Part shown: positions 48,446 to 59,729 of the stretch, one piece after another
Layout: each line of letters opens with the position of its first letter
How positions within the stretch are numbered: the first letter of the stretch is position 1
Origin: Leptoclinus maculatus
Lineage: Eukaryota; Chordata; Actinopteri; Perciformes; Stichaeidae
Direction of reading: 5' to 3'
Length of the DNA: 64,000 bases
Assembly: GCA_032191485.1 (NCBI GenBank)
Contig: JAVDOI010000003.1
Coordinates: forward strand, 5,243,694 to 5,307,693
The notes under the pieces: generated by a model
Told to the model about the DNA's origin: nothing
What the model saw: the letters and a program-made list of their open reading frames with translations, nothing else
Databases searched by the model: none
Made by a program: the position numbers and the translations under genes

Positions 48446-50084
48446 ATATAAGAACGACTGACTCTTATATGTCAAGGGCATACTGTATATACATCACGTT
48501 GAATAGACAGGGATTAATGTATCACAGCTGAAGACATTCCCCTTTGATAAAAGCCAAGAAGCTGCTGGTACTCATTATTGGAGAGGAGGAAGCAGACTGC
48601 TCCTCTTCCTCTCTCAAGTTGGCCTGCTTGTTGGAATGACACATGCCCATTCATTAGTGGGCAAATAGGAAGTGAAGAGGAGGAGGGGATCACTTCTGCG
48701 GGGCTCTTGTGGCTGTGCCAACTTTTGGGAAACAGACGACAGGAGTGGAAGTGGGGAGCGGGCGAGTTGAGGCTTCGTGTATTCTCCCAATGAAATCCAA
48801 ATTTGGCTTGTTCACAAAGGCTGTCGCACTGCCGCCGGATGTGGAGCTGTAGAGGAAATGTCAGCGCCCTCACTGAGACTCCAGGGGTCGGATGTATAAA
48901 CAGTTTGCCCACACATGAACTGGTATTTACAGGGGAAGAGCGTGAGGATGTGACAGTTTTAGCTGAGCTAACTGTGAGAGATGTGGGATAGGAGGAGAGT
49001 GAATATAAGGTAAGAGACAGGTAGTCTGACTCACTGGATGTAGACGGGGTATAAGTCCGCCATTGGCCATGTTTTTCAAGCGACATTCTCCACCGTCGCT
49101 GCATCCTGGGCTCAGCGCCGCCCAAGAAGATTGTGATTGGTTTAAAGTAATACAAACCAGCCAGAGTTATAACGATCACGTGTGGAGCCACACCCCTCTT
49201 TACTGCTGAAACAGCATTATGTGTCATCATTTCTACACACAGTTGTGTAAAATGTCAATCAATATACACAGTACATTTAATCATTTCAAATTATTTGTGA
49301 TAAATTATTCTTTCATTTACATTTGAGCCATCATCTCATTTAGTTTTATTCTGCATTTGAAGCACTTTCAGTTTCAACATGAGGCCATGAATGAATCCTT
49401 GATTTTCTTTCCGACGTTTCATTATAATAATGATGATTGAGATTTTACCACCATTGTTTTGTGGGAACGTGTGATGAGTTAGTGGTCGGGACGCTACAAA
49501 TAGCCACAGCCGTGCGTAATGACAGCTTCTCTGGGACCGACGGAGAACCTCGATGATGCGACACGGTTGGTGAAATTGCACTTTCTTTGCCGTATTTGTC
49601 CCTGAGAGTTCTAATAGAGAGCGGACACTAATATCGATACGCTTAACAGGTGTTTAAAGGTGTGCCCGCATTCATTTATGGCAAACTGTGGGAGTGGAAA
49701 TGAGGCTGGTGGATGTGCGCCCAGCTCAACAATGACTCATAAGTCACGACAGGAAGTGACGCAGTGGGAGGAAAGGACACAACTTGATATGTGACACTGA
49801 TGAACAGGAAGTGTGTGAGTAAAGTGGGAAGACCTATGGCAGGATGTGATCTCAAATGTAGGCAGCGCTACAAGGGATGCATCAAGTAAGTCCGCTGATT
49901 ACAAAATTGCAGATAAATATTATTTTACAAATCTTCAAATTCTTTAAAAATGGGCTCAAGATAAGAACATGATGGAAATGTAATGTAACTGGGTAGATCT
50001 CTACATGTTCTCTTGGATTGTCCCTATTACCTTTTGGAAAGTGTCAAGAAGAACTTGCTGAGTGGCCGAAAACAACCTGCCCCA

Positions 50085-50406
50085 GTTATGTTGTGTTCAC
50101 ACTACCAGCGACACAGCAACAGTGTGCAATTCATGTTCCATGGAAGCCGGCGACACAAAGCTACAGACTGACCAGACGCTGCATGATGGACGTGACACAA
50201 GTCAGAGCTGCTCTGAACTTTTTTACAGGCGGTGACGCATCGACCGATCATATGACGTTGTTTCAACCTGTTCCGTTCATTATAAAAGAAAATGCCGTTA
50301 GCCAGTTCCCAGTGCTATTTAACGACATAACTAGGCCAACGAGTGCTTGAGCAACACTTTCACCGTTGTGTTGCTTTTGTTGCCCGTAGTGTGAACACAG
50401 CATAAC
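50085..50406. mobile_element. MITE-like DNA transposon with inverted ends
   Basis: The left end GTTATGTTGTGTTCACACTA pairs with the right end, which in reverse reads GTTATGCTGTGTTCACACTA. The next bases (CCAGCGACACAGCAAC versus CGGGCAACAAAAGCAAC) are partly matched. The body of about 320 bases has no coding capacity. Class and target duplication are uncertain. Confidence 0.7.
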
Positions 50407-51913
50407 GGTATCATCTCTCTACCACCCAGGGCTCACGGACAGAGTTTGGGCTGAGGTAAGAGCTTTCATTGTAAAGCCACCGGGTTTATTTAGAGTAACT
50501 GGAAGAGCTCTCATAGACGTGTGGGTTAAAACCTCTGGGAATGTGGTATCCAGGGAAAACAATGTCCAGAGCAAAACTAGACGAATGTGGGATGCGTTTC
50601 TGACATTAAGGATACAACATGTTTCAGGAGGTTTCAGATTTAAGTTAACTGAACATAAAGTAATATCCAGGTGCAGGGGTTGTTCGTTTTGACAGCCTAG
50701 TTTTGTTTCATGGCGCTCTGTTGTTATTTTCTGCTTTTTAATGAAATAAAGTTTGTTGTATTTTTTATAAACGTAAAAATGTGTGTACTGATATATATAT
50801 ATATATATAGATGACATCATCACGATCACACCGTCAAAGTGATTTGGCAGAAAACTACTTTCCACTTTGTTTTAACACAAACTATTTGTTGACTTTAACT
50901 TTAGTTGGTGACAATAAATATGTAGATTATTTCTTCACTCAATTCACTCAAACTGTGAAGTTTTCTTCATCATCAGAAATGTTTGCAAATTGCTAATGAC
51001 AGGACCTGCATTAATCCTGAGGCCCTATGTTGAAGAAGAAGAGTTTTAATATCTTCATTACTTGAGTTTATATTGTGTTCGCATTGAGTATTGTCCTATA
51101 TTAATAACCTTTAGGACCTCATGATGTAAATAAGGAATATTCAAGTTTTCGTACTTGATTTACCTAAAGAAAGAAGAGCTGCTGATTTACTGCCGATATG
51201 ACGGTAGAATAATGGGTAGAACGGGTTTGTACAGATGAGTTTCTGTCCACCTCTGTATTATGGCAGCTGTGTGTTTCCAGGTGAAGGCTCTCAAACAAAT
51301 CCTACATTCATTTTATCCTAATAACCATCCTTTCCCCCTCCTCAGGCTTTCCACCCAAAGCAAAGCAAAACGCTGCCTAACCTTGACACCTGCCACGGCG
51401 CCGTGCAGCCGTTTTGATACGTTTACATTAAAAGAGCTGAGGAGTCTGCTGGCGGAATCTGCTTTCCACTGCCTTTAATCAATGAAAACCTTTTTGTGGG
51501 CCTCCGGAGAGCGAGCGGAGCCCAAGATAAATATTGGCAGAAAAGAAAAATGTGTCGTCCTCCCCAATCGAGGGGGACATAATGATATTCAAAAGGAGAC
51601 CCCCTGCCGAGATGCAAGGCAAACTGTTCCTAAGCAACAAAACACATTTTCCCTCTCCGAGTGCTCGGAACGAGGCTGGTGGCAGGGTTTTTGGGGAGGA
51701 GTGTGTGTGTGTGTGTGTGTGTGTGTGTAGGTGTGTGTTTAGGGGCACTGACTACTTCAACCAACAGTTGATTATGTTGGTCATTCTGTCTGTCTCTAAA
51801 AAGTGTCTGTGTATATTTGGGCATCAGTCTCTGTGTATTTGTCCGTCGGCCAGGTTGACATTGTCTGTCACTTCTGTACAGTATGTGTGAGCATGCATGT
51901 GTCTGCTGCTTGA

Positions 51914-51917
<4 letters not shown>

Positions 51918-51969
<52 letters not shown>
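51918..51969. repeat. (TG)n microsatellite
   Basis: A perfect TG run of about 52 bases. Confidence 0.95.
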
Positions 51970-51970
<1 letters not shown>

Positions 51971-52104
51971 ATCCCTCCATGGATTAAGGGGTGTTAGGGA
52001 ACAGTGACCAGCATCAGTGACAGTGGATTCAGTCCAGATGCTGCCACACTCCCAGACACACATGGCTTACTGCAGCTGATAGCTGGTATTAGTTATGATG
52101 AAAG

Positions 52105-52195
52105 AATATATATATATATATATATATATATAAAGGTTGACGCTGCCATGTGATTTGGTGCTGTGGCAGCATATATATATATATATATATATATA
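52105..52195. repeat. (TA)n-flanked hairpin
   Basis: GCTGCCA (52142-52148) and TGGCAGC (52164-52170) are perfect inverted copies with a 15-base loop. They lie between two self-complementary (TA)n runs (52105-52132 and 52171-52194). Together they can extrude as a long cruciform. Confidence 0.7.
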
Positions 52196-52377
52196 CTGTG
52201 GTCAGTTCACTAGCATAACAACAGCAGACTATTCCATATTCCACTGAAGCTCTTCTGTTAACTAGCTGTTAAGCTAATGGATGTGAAAGAGCAAAAAGGA
52301 AACTACAGAATGTTGAGAAGGTTATCCTGATTACATTTGAGCTGTTCTCAAAGAGTGCAAAGTAACTCCAAAACAGA

Positions 52378-52430
52378 CAGTGGTGGAAAGTAACTATGTA
52401 GAGTTACTCAAGTCTACATGTACTACATAT
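52378..52430. repeat. Fragment of the 'agtggtggaaagtaact' fish repeat
   Basis: 'cagtggtggaaagtaactat' and 'gttactcaagtctacatgta' are the start of the family also seen at 32765-33130. Confidence 0.5.
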
Positions 52431-53365
52431 ACAAGGAGCCGTCACCAGACAAGAAACCCTCGTCTGAAACTCACCGGGTCTCACAATGAATCCACACGTC
52501 TCTGAAACAGAAAGTGTTGATCCAATCCTCAATGCTTTACTTCATTGAGTATCCAGCAGGTCACAGCTCAACACAACACTGCAGTGTACATACACACTGC
52601 ATACTCTTGTTTTTCTTCTTCTTATTATTATTGTTATTATCATTTGTGTCCTTTTTTTTCATTTCACAATTGTTCTTTAATTCTTATATTCCTTTCTTTT
52701 ATTTTGCTTGATTTCTTTTTAGTTTTTTTCATCCCTCTGCCCTTGTTTTTATTGTTGATATTATTATTATGATCCATAATATTTAGCTGACAGGTGGGAG
52801 ATGGGTGGACCACAGGGACAGATCGGGGAAATGTTGGCCATGGATCCCCTCGAAGGAAGCCTCTCAGGACCCAGAGAGACAGGTCACCACTCAGAGTGCC
52901 CCCCCCCCCCCCTCTGGATAAATATGAATAGGCAAAACAAAACAAAAATATTAAAGTATAAAACATATGTAAATAAATAAATAAAATAAATAAAATCAAA
53001 TATTATGAAATATGATTCAAATATATTAAGGGATTTTGACAGACCGGACATTTCCCACTATATCAGTAAAAGCAAATAATAAATAAAAATAAGTATAGAG
53101 AAGTAAATAATAAAGCTGTTATTAAAAGAAAAATAGTTGTTTGTAATAGGTGCTATGATAACTGCATTAAAACATGCAAGAGGTACGTGTTTGGGTTAGG
53201 GGTTGTGTGTATGTGTGTGTACAGTATATATTTATGTGAGTGTGTACATTTATTTATTTTTTCCCCTTTCATTTCAAATATGTCCATTATTCTACATTGT
53301 CATGAATACTTCCTTATTCTTCGCAATGTTATTTTTACCTCCCCCACACCCACAATCTATATTCT

Positions 53366-53368
53366 CTA

Positions 53369-53405
<37 letters not shown>
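53366..53405. repeat. (TA)n microsatellite
   Basis: A TA run of about 40 bases with TATG interruptions at both ends. Confidence 0.9.
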
Positions 53406-53417
<12 letters not shown>

Positions 53418-54239
53418 GCTCACAGTCACTACTTGTAACTGCACAGGAGAGCCTGCCCTCCTTTGCTCAGCATCTTTTATCAGCCCAGTCTGAACTGACA
53501 TGATATACAGTTATTTTTCTCAGACTTGACAAAGATCCTCCAGAGCCACAGAAGACACAACACAACTGTGTTCACAGAGTAATAGCCCTTTGTGACGTAT
53601 ATGTGGAAAACCGGTTGTCGTCACGAACACCGATACCCATCATGACTTAAGCAGAACCAACAGAAACTCAAAAGCACCCAGACTACCCAAGTTCCATTTG
53701 GCCAAAGCTCAGTGTGGATTGTAGCTGTCGTACATCCTGAATTGTATATTAAATAAAAAGCAATAACAACATCTCATCACAAATCATCTAGGGAATGAGA
53801 ACACAGACGTATCCCATAATCATCACCTTTTCAGTGAGAGCGACTGGCTGCTGACAGCTAATAGATGATTAAAGACTGCCACCTAGTGGCACTGCACTGG
53901 TGGTGAAACACTTTGGTGACTGAGCCGTGCTTCAGCTCTGTCCAAACATGCAACCCAGGCTGGAGGGTCATCTTTGGCTTGGCTGGCAGTATCCTGCACA
54001 GCGGGGGGGATGTTTTCTCTGACTGGAAATGAATGGAGCAAACGCTCTATTGCCATCTATGTTTGCCCTGACATTGTCATGGGGCACTACTACCACTACA
54101 ATGCTATTCCCTGTAAAAAAACTAATATGATTGAGTAAATGTTCTTCTGTTGGCCTCATATTCAATGAAGACCACAGTTACTTGCAAGGGATCCTTGAGC
54201 AGATTATTTGGGCATTTTGATTCAAATGGAGCAGATTTG

Positions 54240-54410
54240 TCAGCTCAACAATCCTTCTGTGAACTCCTCCAGCACAGTCGAAAAAAGAGTTTGTATGTTG
54301 TGTGACACAAGCGACACAGCAGCGAGGGCTCTGGGCTCGTCTCCATGACATCTCTCAGGAAAGACTCAGTCAGGCATTTCCCATCTCGTCCGTGATGGAC
54401 AGCATAGCCC
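54240..54410 (-). pseudogene. Orphan exon-like segment, weakly caspase-fold-like, frameshifted
   Basis: On the minus strand an acceptor-like GTGTTGCAG is followed by GYAVHHGRDGKCLTESFLRD and VMETSPEPSLL. After that, good-looking sequence continues in another frame (SLVSHNIQTLFSTVLEEF, then TEGLLS and a stop). The string RDGKCLTESFL can be laid over the caspase segment (K/R)DGSWFIQSL, and the following residues over the last helix. The resemblance is weak and no catalytic His or Cys is in this segment. The apparent one-base shift suggests decay. No partner exons were found. Confidence that it once coded is moderate; confidence in the family is low. Confidence 0.25.
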
Positions 54411-54856
54411 TGCAACACGTGTCTTTCAATTGAATTAAAAACATTATTTAAAAAAAAAAAAAAAAAACGAATACGCCAAACCCTACCTCCCACATAGAGT
54501 ATACAGTAGTAGTATTCTAGAGCAGTTGTTGGACAATGGTGAGATTGGTGCATTGAACAAACCTGCCCTCTATGTCCCCCCTGAGAATACTTGATTACTT
54601 TTTTTGGAGCTTTGGCTTGTTTGGTTTGGTTCATTTCAAAATATATAACACTATGAATGGGGCCATTTTGCATAAGGAGTACTTTTTTTTTAATTATTGG
54701 TGAAGCAATGTGACGAAATAATACATAGAGTGACATAAACATGGAGGACAGACGTAAAGACAGACATACAGACAATAACATAAAGCAATCACGATGAGGT
54801 GATTAAATTATATCGGTCCAGGAGTATAGATTACAATTAGATTGGGTTACGTAGAG

Positions 54857-54947
<91 letters not shown>
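54857..54947. repeat. (TG)n microsatellite, about 90 bases
   Basis: The longest perfect TG run in the window. Confidence 0.97.
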
Positions 54948-54948
<1 letters not shown>

Positions 54949-56317
54949 AAGAGGCAACAGTATACGTCCGAGTAGTCTATGAGATGTGTGGAGGAAAGAC
55001 AAAAGATAAAGTGGAATTGTTGCCGTGGCAATAAATAAATATATGCTTCAACAGCAATATCCTAAACATTATAATAATAATGATAATAATAATATAATGA
55101 CATGTTATCATATAATAATATGAATAAGAATTATAATTATTTTTTACAATTATTATCCTAATTAGCATTACTCTGACTCTGGCCTGTCCTGGATGGGACC
55201 CCTCCCAGACAATGTTGGAGAGAGGCTGACTGCTGAGGAGGGACCTTTTTAGTGTCTTTGATTGTTTATTTGTTGTTGTTGTTTTTGTTGATATGTTTGT
55301 GTTTTTTGTGGGGGGGGGTTTCAAAGAGGGAGGGAGGTAGGTCCAACCCACCCACACCGGAGCCCCCACCACGCCGCTAGAGGTCCGGCACCCCAACAAC
55401 TACAATGTTAACATCAGTTTCAGTCAGAAAACAACATTGAATTGGAGTATTCTTTCATTGTGGTATTACTTTTGCTTCAGTAAACGATCTCACTTCTTCC
55501 CCCCCCACTGAACATAGAGGTGCTGTTGCGTGCACCTGCTTATGTTGTCAAATGTATGTTCACTGAGATAGAAAATGAAATATCTGCTCCATGTTTCAGA
55601 ACTCATGAGACTATGAAAATATTGTATTACCATATTTTACTTTCAGGAAACTCTCCATGTCGTGTTTGTACCTGGGACCCACAGATGGTGCAGTCCAATC
55701 GTCGGCTCGAGTCACAATGTTTCCCCAAATAAACTCAACTAATTTCCCCGTGTGGTGATTCAGTATGTACAATGAAATAATTTGGTGTTCTGTCGCAACC
55801 AATTATGTACACTTTGGAGTCGCGAGTGGCAACATGAGAGAGAGGCAAATTAGCAGTCATTTGTAACATTTATCCTTCCTAGATATCTGAAGCCAAATCA
55901 AAGCAATTATGACCCGAGCGTGTCTACTTTGGAGTTTACCAAGTTCATTACGCAAATTAACTTCCTAATTAGCTTTTGGCTTCATGCACACTTTCATCCG
56001 CTTTTTTCGGGGGCTTTTAAGTAATGGCCGGCACACAAGAGCCCAAACAAAGCTGTGTGTAAATACAACAGGGGCAGGAGAATGGGCCACTTACAAATCA
56101 GATCTAATCAAAATCCCAGCGTGAACAGAGGGACACTTGGCGTGTGACGGCTGAAATACAGTGACGAGACTCCAGGAGGTTTTTCCTCCAACAGAAACGC
56201 TGCTTGTAATTGACTTCAGTCTCTAATATACCGAAGGGCTCGGGAAAATTAGGAGAAAAAAACATTTGTTTTTCCAGTTTATGTTGTTTGTTTCGCGAGA
56301 GGAAATGACCTCCACTT
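54948..56317. other. Intergenic stretch downstream of the AK7 copy
   Basis: 55060-55160 is AT-rich with ATAATAATA patterns. 55830-56230 is non-repetitive with homeodomain-type words ('gcaaattaacttcctaatta', 'gcttttggcttcatgcac') and looks like a non-coding element. No gene recognised. Confidence 0.45.
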
Positions 56318-56356
56318 TCAGTAGTTAAAGGGACTGTTCTTCATCAAGAACTCAGC
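56318..56356 (-). pseudogene. ak7: AK7-like terminal remnant
   Basis: The minus strand encodes AEFLMKNSPFNY and TGA, matching the AK7 ending AEYLFKNNPE. The preceding bases are GGTTCCT rather than an AG, so the only usable AG (GCTGAG) would delete the Ala-Glu pair. Confidence 0.6.
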
Positions 56357-56436
56357 AGGAACCAGACAAACCAAAAGAGACTAAACCGAGAAGACAGATG
56401 ATAAGAATGAGTTACTACCAGGGCTGAGGGTAATAC

Positions 56437-56590
56437 CAGGAAGTCCACGGGGCCCTGTGGTCGGGCTGTGCAGCATTCCATCAGGCCCTGGGTCAGAGTG
56501 GGCATGACGTGCTCCATCAGGTAGTTCCTCATGGGGGACCGACTCGGCCTCCAGCACCTCCTCCTCCTGCTGCCTCACCTCCTCCAAACT
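56437..56590 (-). pseudogene. ak7: AK7-like exon remnant 3, Dpy-30 motif
   Basis: SLEEVRQQEEEVLEAESVP runs in one frame. After five C's the frame shifts by one base and continues MRNYLMEHVMPTLTQGLMEC, CTARPQGPVDFL, then donor GTATTA. The Dpy-30 motif (RNYLM..VMPTL.QGL.EC..RP.DPVDFL) is nearly perfect, so the decay is recent or the extra C is a sequencing error. Confidence 0.85.
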
Positions 56591-57100
56591 CTTAGTGTGA
56601 CACATATTAATGCATCATTAATATACGTAATCTTATATCAAACATGGTTCTCTATCAAACACGTGAACGATACACTGGTTTAGTACAACGAGTCTTCAGT
56701 GTTTTGGTAAAAAAAAGACCCCAAATGGGACTCCACTAAAGGAGTAACCTCCTATTTCTGCCCATGAATCCCTCTAAATGTTACACGCTGTTCCTTTAAC
56801 AAAGCAAAGAAAAGTTCAGTTGCAGCCTGTGGTGCGCTTAATGTGACACGCACACTGCTGCCGTCTGTCTGATGGATACACGTGGTGCACATCTAGACCC
56901 CGAGTTCACAACAGAGCAAACTCCATCCAATGAGGAAGACCACGCCTTGGTAAAACCTAATAAGTTGAGGGTCTTTTCATACGGCACGCGGCCTGACCTG
57001 TGTCTAATGCTATCAGCTGTGGTATGTTTGTGAAGCATCACATATCCTTCTTCAAACAACATTCCAACAACCAGACCCCGGCTCTCCTCCCAGTACCTAC

Positions 57101-57300
57101 CCACTCCTCCCCGTGTGCAGCCCTGTGTTTGGCCTCCTCTGCCGCCTCCTTCCTCTCCTCCTCATCTTCTCCTCAGCCTTCCTCCTCTCTTCTTCCTCCA
57201 CCTCCTGGCTGGCGGGGCCCTATAGTTCCTGGGCTGGCCCACCAGTGTCGAAGATCTTCTGCATCAGCAGCAGGCAGCCAGGTTTATCGCTACTGGTGAT
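57101..57300 (-). pseudogene. ak7: AK7-like exon remnant 2
   Basis: The acceptor CTCTCCACAG and donor GTAGGT are intact. The content moves between frames: CLLLMQKIFD, then GQPRNY in another frame, then QEVEEEERRKAEEK, then EEERKEAAEEAKHRAAHGEE and W in a third position. A TAG at 57220-57222 falls in the first frame. AK7 has QLIKEIGEPRNYG followed by an acidic/basic coiled coil in this place. Confidence 0.75.
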
Positions 57301-57945
57301 CTGTGGAGAGGACGACAAGGAAAACAGTGAGGTTTGATGATGTGATGAAAATATCTGTCAGTGAAAGGCTTTTCTGATGACTTCAAAGGTGTTTTATTTG
57401 GCCCTCGTCACGGTTAAGGTCGGGCTGGTCGATAAGGCTTTTTCTGAACAATGCTGCGACATCATTTATATCTCAGTACTTTCTCTAAAACGTAATATAA
57501 TGCGTATGTTCGTGCACATTCAGCTGATCTGTGTAGTAAACTCATCTGAATTTAGAGGGAACACAGCATGCGTGTGACATTATTTCCTGATATTGTCTGA
57601 GTGGCTCTCTGAGGTAAAGTGAAATTGGTTTTTGAAATATGAAAATAGCATCTAATATTTCTTCATTATGTTTTATTTATTTATTGACTTCACTTTTACA
57701 ATCATATTGGCAGCAGTTGATATGAGATGCAGCTTGACATTCTCCGGTAATATCTTTGTGAACTTGTGACAACAACTGCTGCTGTTAGGTGAACACAGCG
57801 CGTGTTAGCTTACAGAAAACCAGTTAGTTTGAAAACCAGTTGGGACATAAAACTGGCGGATCAAAATCGAGTCTATTCGATATTTCCCCCTGTCTGTAAT
57901 TCAAGGCTTCAAAGATGCAAAGCGTAGTCATGCGTCATGGATTAC

Positions 57946-58059
57946 CCAGGTACAGAGGGGTGATGTCCAGCTCATCAAAGTAGTTTACAACAGTTCCATC
58001 CTCCTCGTTGTCCGCTCTGCATCTGGCCAGTCGGTCGCAGGAAGTGCTCCTGCTCGTAG
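57946..58059 (-). pseudogene. ak7: AK7-like exon remnant 1
   Basis: Encodes YEQEHFLR, then after a one-base shift at about 58025-58040, LARCRADNEEDGTVVNYFDE and LDITPLYL, ending at a donor GTAATC. Known AK7 reads RFLRALSNYR...DETVFNYFDELEIHPI here. The acceptor region (TTTCTGTTTAACTACGAG) lacks a clean AG at the expected place. Confidence 0.7.
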
Positions 58060-59729
58060 TTAAACAGAAAGAAGTCACATTGTATAAATATTTACTTCAC
58101 ATCTAATGTATATCTACATTTATGGGAAACGTGTGTTCGGTGTAAATTTGTCTTGAATCCAAGCACCTCCATTTGCAAAATCAACAAAGAGAAAAATTTA
58201 AGAGACCGAATCTGAAAGGGACCCGCACCTAATTAGATCCCGATCCAAAATAAACCTGAACAGATAGAGACAAGACCAACACTGGCAGCAACATGAAAGA
58301 GAGAGCAGCAGAACACGTTCTCCTGCCTCACAAACATAATCTTTCTTCTGCGATGACGACGTGCTGTGTGATCAGAGTCGCTCAGATCTATTCAGGTAGT
58401 TGCCCGTTTGTGTCTCTAATCTACTCTCATTATATTTGAGTCACACAGTGACTTCACACATATGAAGAATAAATAGCCAGCAGTATACTGCTGTTCTGAA
58501 GGGATTTCAAAGACTCTTCTAACCATCTGAGTAAAGAATATTCTGTCTCTTGCGCCATAAGGAAATGTTCTGACTCTAATTCCTAATCAGAACAAAGACG
58601 GTTGCCAGAAATGACATATGTCACACTGCTTACCAAAATTTTAAGTTTTATTTTCAATTATATTTTTCTATATTGCGAAAAATGGAAAAATTGCTGCCCT
58701 TTGCAGCACTATGGCAAAAAAAGAATGAAAAGAATGAAAAGGAATGAAGCCATAAGATCCAGCTCTCTATATTTTTATAAATTATAATACATAAAAAATA
58801 CATTTTTTTTTTATTTAACTTAATTGGTACAGTTAAGATGTTCTGAATGTCAGAATAAGACACTTCACGCACATTTCGTTGTATTTTCCCTTTAACTGGC
58901 GAGATGCAGGTAACATGTTTTATACTTAATGTGAATATAGTTCATTTAATCTTATTTCCACATATGCAATCTGTATATACACTTTGTTGACATCTTATTT
59001 TGAAAACCGGATGTTGTCTCATTTGTTTCTTGGATTGAAAAATATTTGAAGTCTTTTAATCAATCTTGTTTCAAATATTAAGGACAAACTTTTGAAAATA
59101 AAGAATTCTTTCTTTGAAGATGTCTATAAAACATAATCTTTAAAGCTACAAGGAAGTGACATTTTGTGTTGATTTTGGAGGTCATTGTGGTCGAAAGTGG
59201 TAGTGTTTCTTAACACCGGATTCCGTTCATAAAACCTCTCATTTTACTGCAGCAGGGTCTGACAGTCTGCTCTAAGCGGTTCTGGTTCTCCTGTGCCTCC
59301 CTTCCCTCCAGTGGGCCCAGCAGTACGTCTTGGGTCTCCAGCTGCAAGATGTTGGTTTTGGCCCCCGAGCAGCAGCGTGAAGCTCTGCTCCTCCTGCCGA
59401 AGATTCTGATTGCAGGTCAAAGGTGGCAGCGAAAGCTGGATCTGGGTCTGTCCATGAGGGTTTGGTCGATGCCAGAGGCCCCTCTAGTGTCTGAGCTGAA
59501 GAAGGACTGGCGAGCCTGCATGATTTCATCTCATTTCACCAGAACCAGAATAAAATATAGAAATAACCAATCTACTCTCTGATGGTCTCGTAGCAAAAAT
59601 TGTGCTAAAACACACAGTCCATTTTACAAATTAATTAAAATAAATGTGTTTTCATCGACATGAATACATGTCTCATGTATAATTTAAAAAGTTAACTTCC
59701 CCAAACAAAAGATTAGGGAAGAGTAAGTA
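58060..59729. other. AT-rich stretch, one unidentified C/G-richer block
   Basis: Mostly AT-rich and featureless to about 59,250. 59,275-59,545 is more coding-like: minus frames give QARQSFFSSDTRGASGIDQT, then LRQEEQSFTLLLG in a second frame and TNILQLETQDVLLGPLEG in a third. It could be an eroded coiled-coil exon, but I cannot name a family. Confidence 0.3.

Larger units (their letters stand above)
42821..54239. other. Intergenic stretch, no intact gene recognised
   Basis: Besides the listed repeats, this stretch holds (CA)n/(TG)n runs at 44285-44336, 44425-44477, 46259-46283, 46319-46349 and 51700-51729. The segment 51340-51690 is non-repetitive with motifs such as 'ttacattaaaagagctgagg' and 'cccaagataaatattggcag', and looks like a non-coding element. 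Long minus frames (for example 48514-49230) show no family resemblance. Confidence 0.5.
56318..58059 (-). pseudogene. ak7: Decayed 3' part of adenylate kinase 7
   Basis: Four segments in the right order and spacing match the C-terminal third of AK7, a ciliary and flagellar adenylate kinase with a C-terminal Dpy-30 motif. From 5' to 3' on the minus strand: HFLR + LARCRADNEEDGTVVNYFDE and LDITPLYL (58059-57946); CLLLMQKIFD, GQPRNY and QEVEEEERRKAEEK (57300-57101); SLEEVRQQEEEVLEAESVP + MRNYLMEHVMPTLTQGLMEC and PQGPVDFL (56590-56437); AEFLMKNSPFNY and stop (56356-56318). Each of the first three is broken by at least one frameshift, one by a stop, and the last acceptor is not a clean AG before the Ala-Glu codons. 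The kinase core (P-loop, lid) was not found upstream to 64,000. Either this is a pseudogene fragment or the assembly has local indel errors; the clean LRR exons elsewhere favour decay. Confidence 0.8.

Noticed and set aside
48514..49230. 238-codon minus-strand open frame
   Set aside because: It mixes simple hydrophobic and Ser/Thr-rich stretches without motif, covers several unrelated sequence patches, and has no exon partners.
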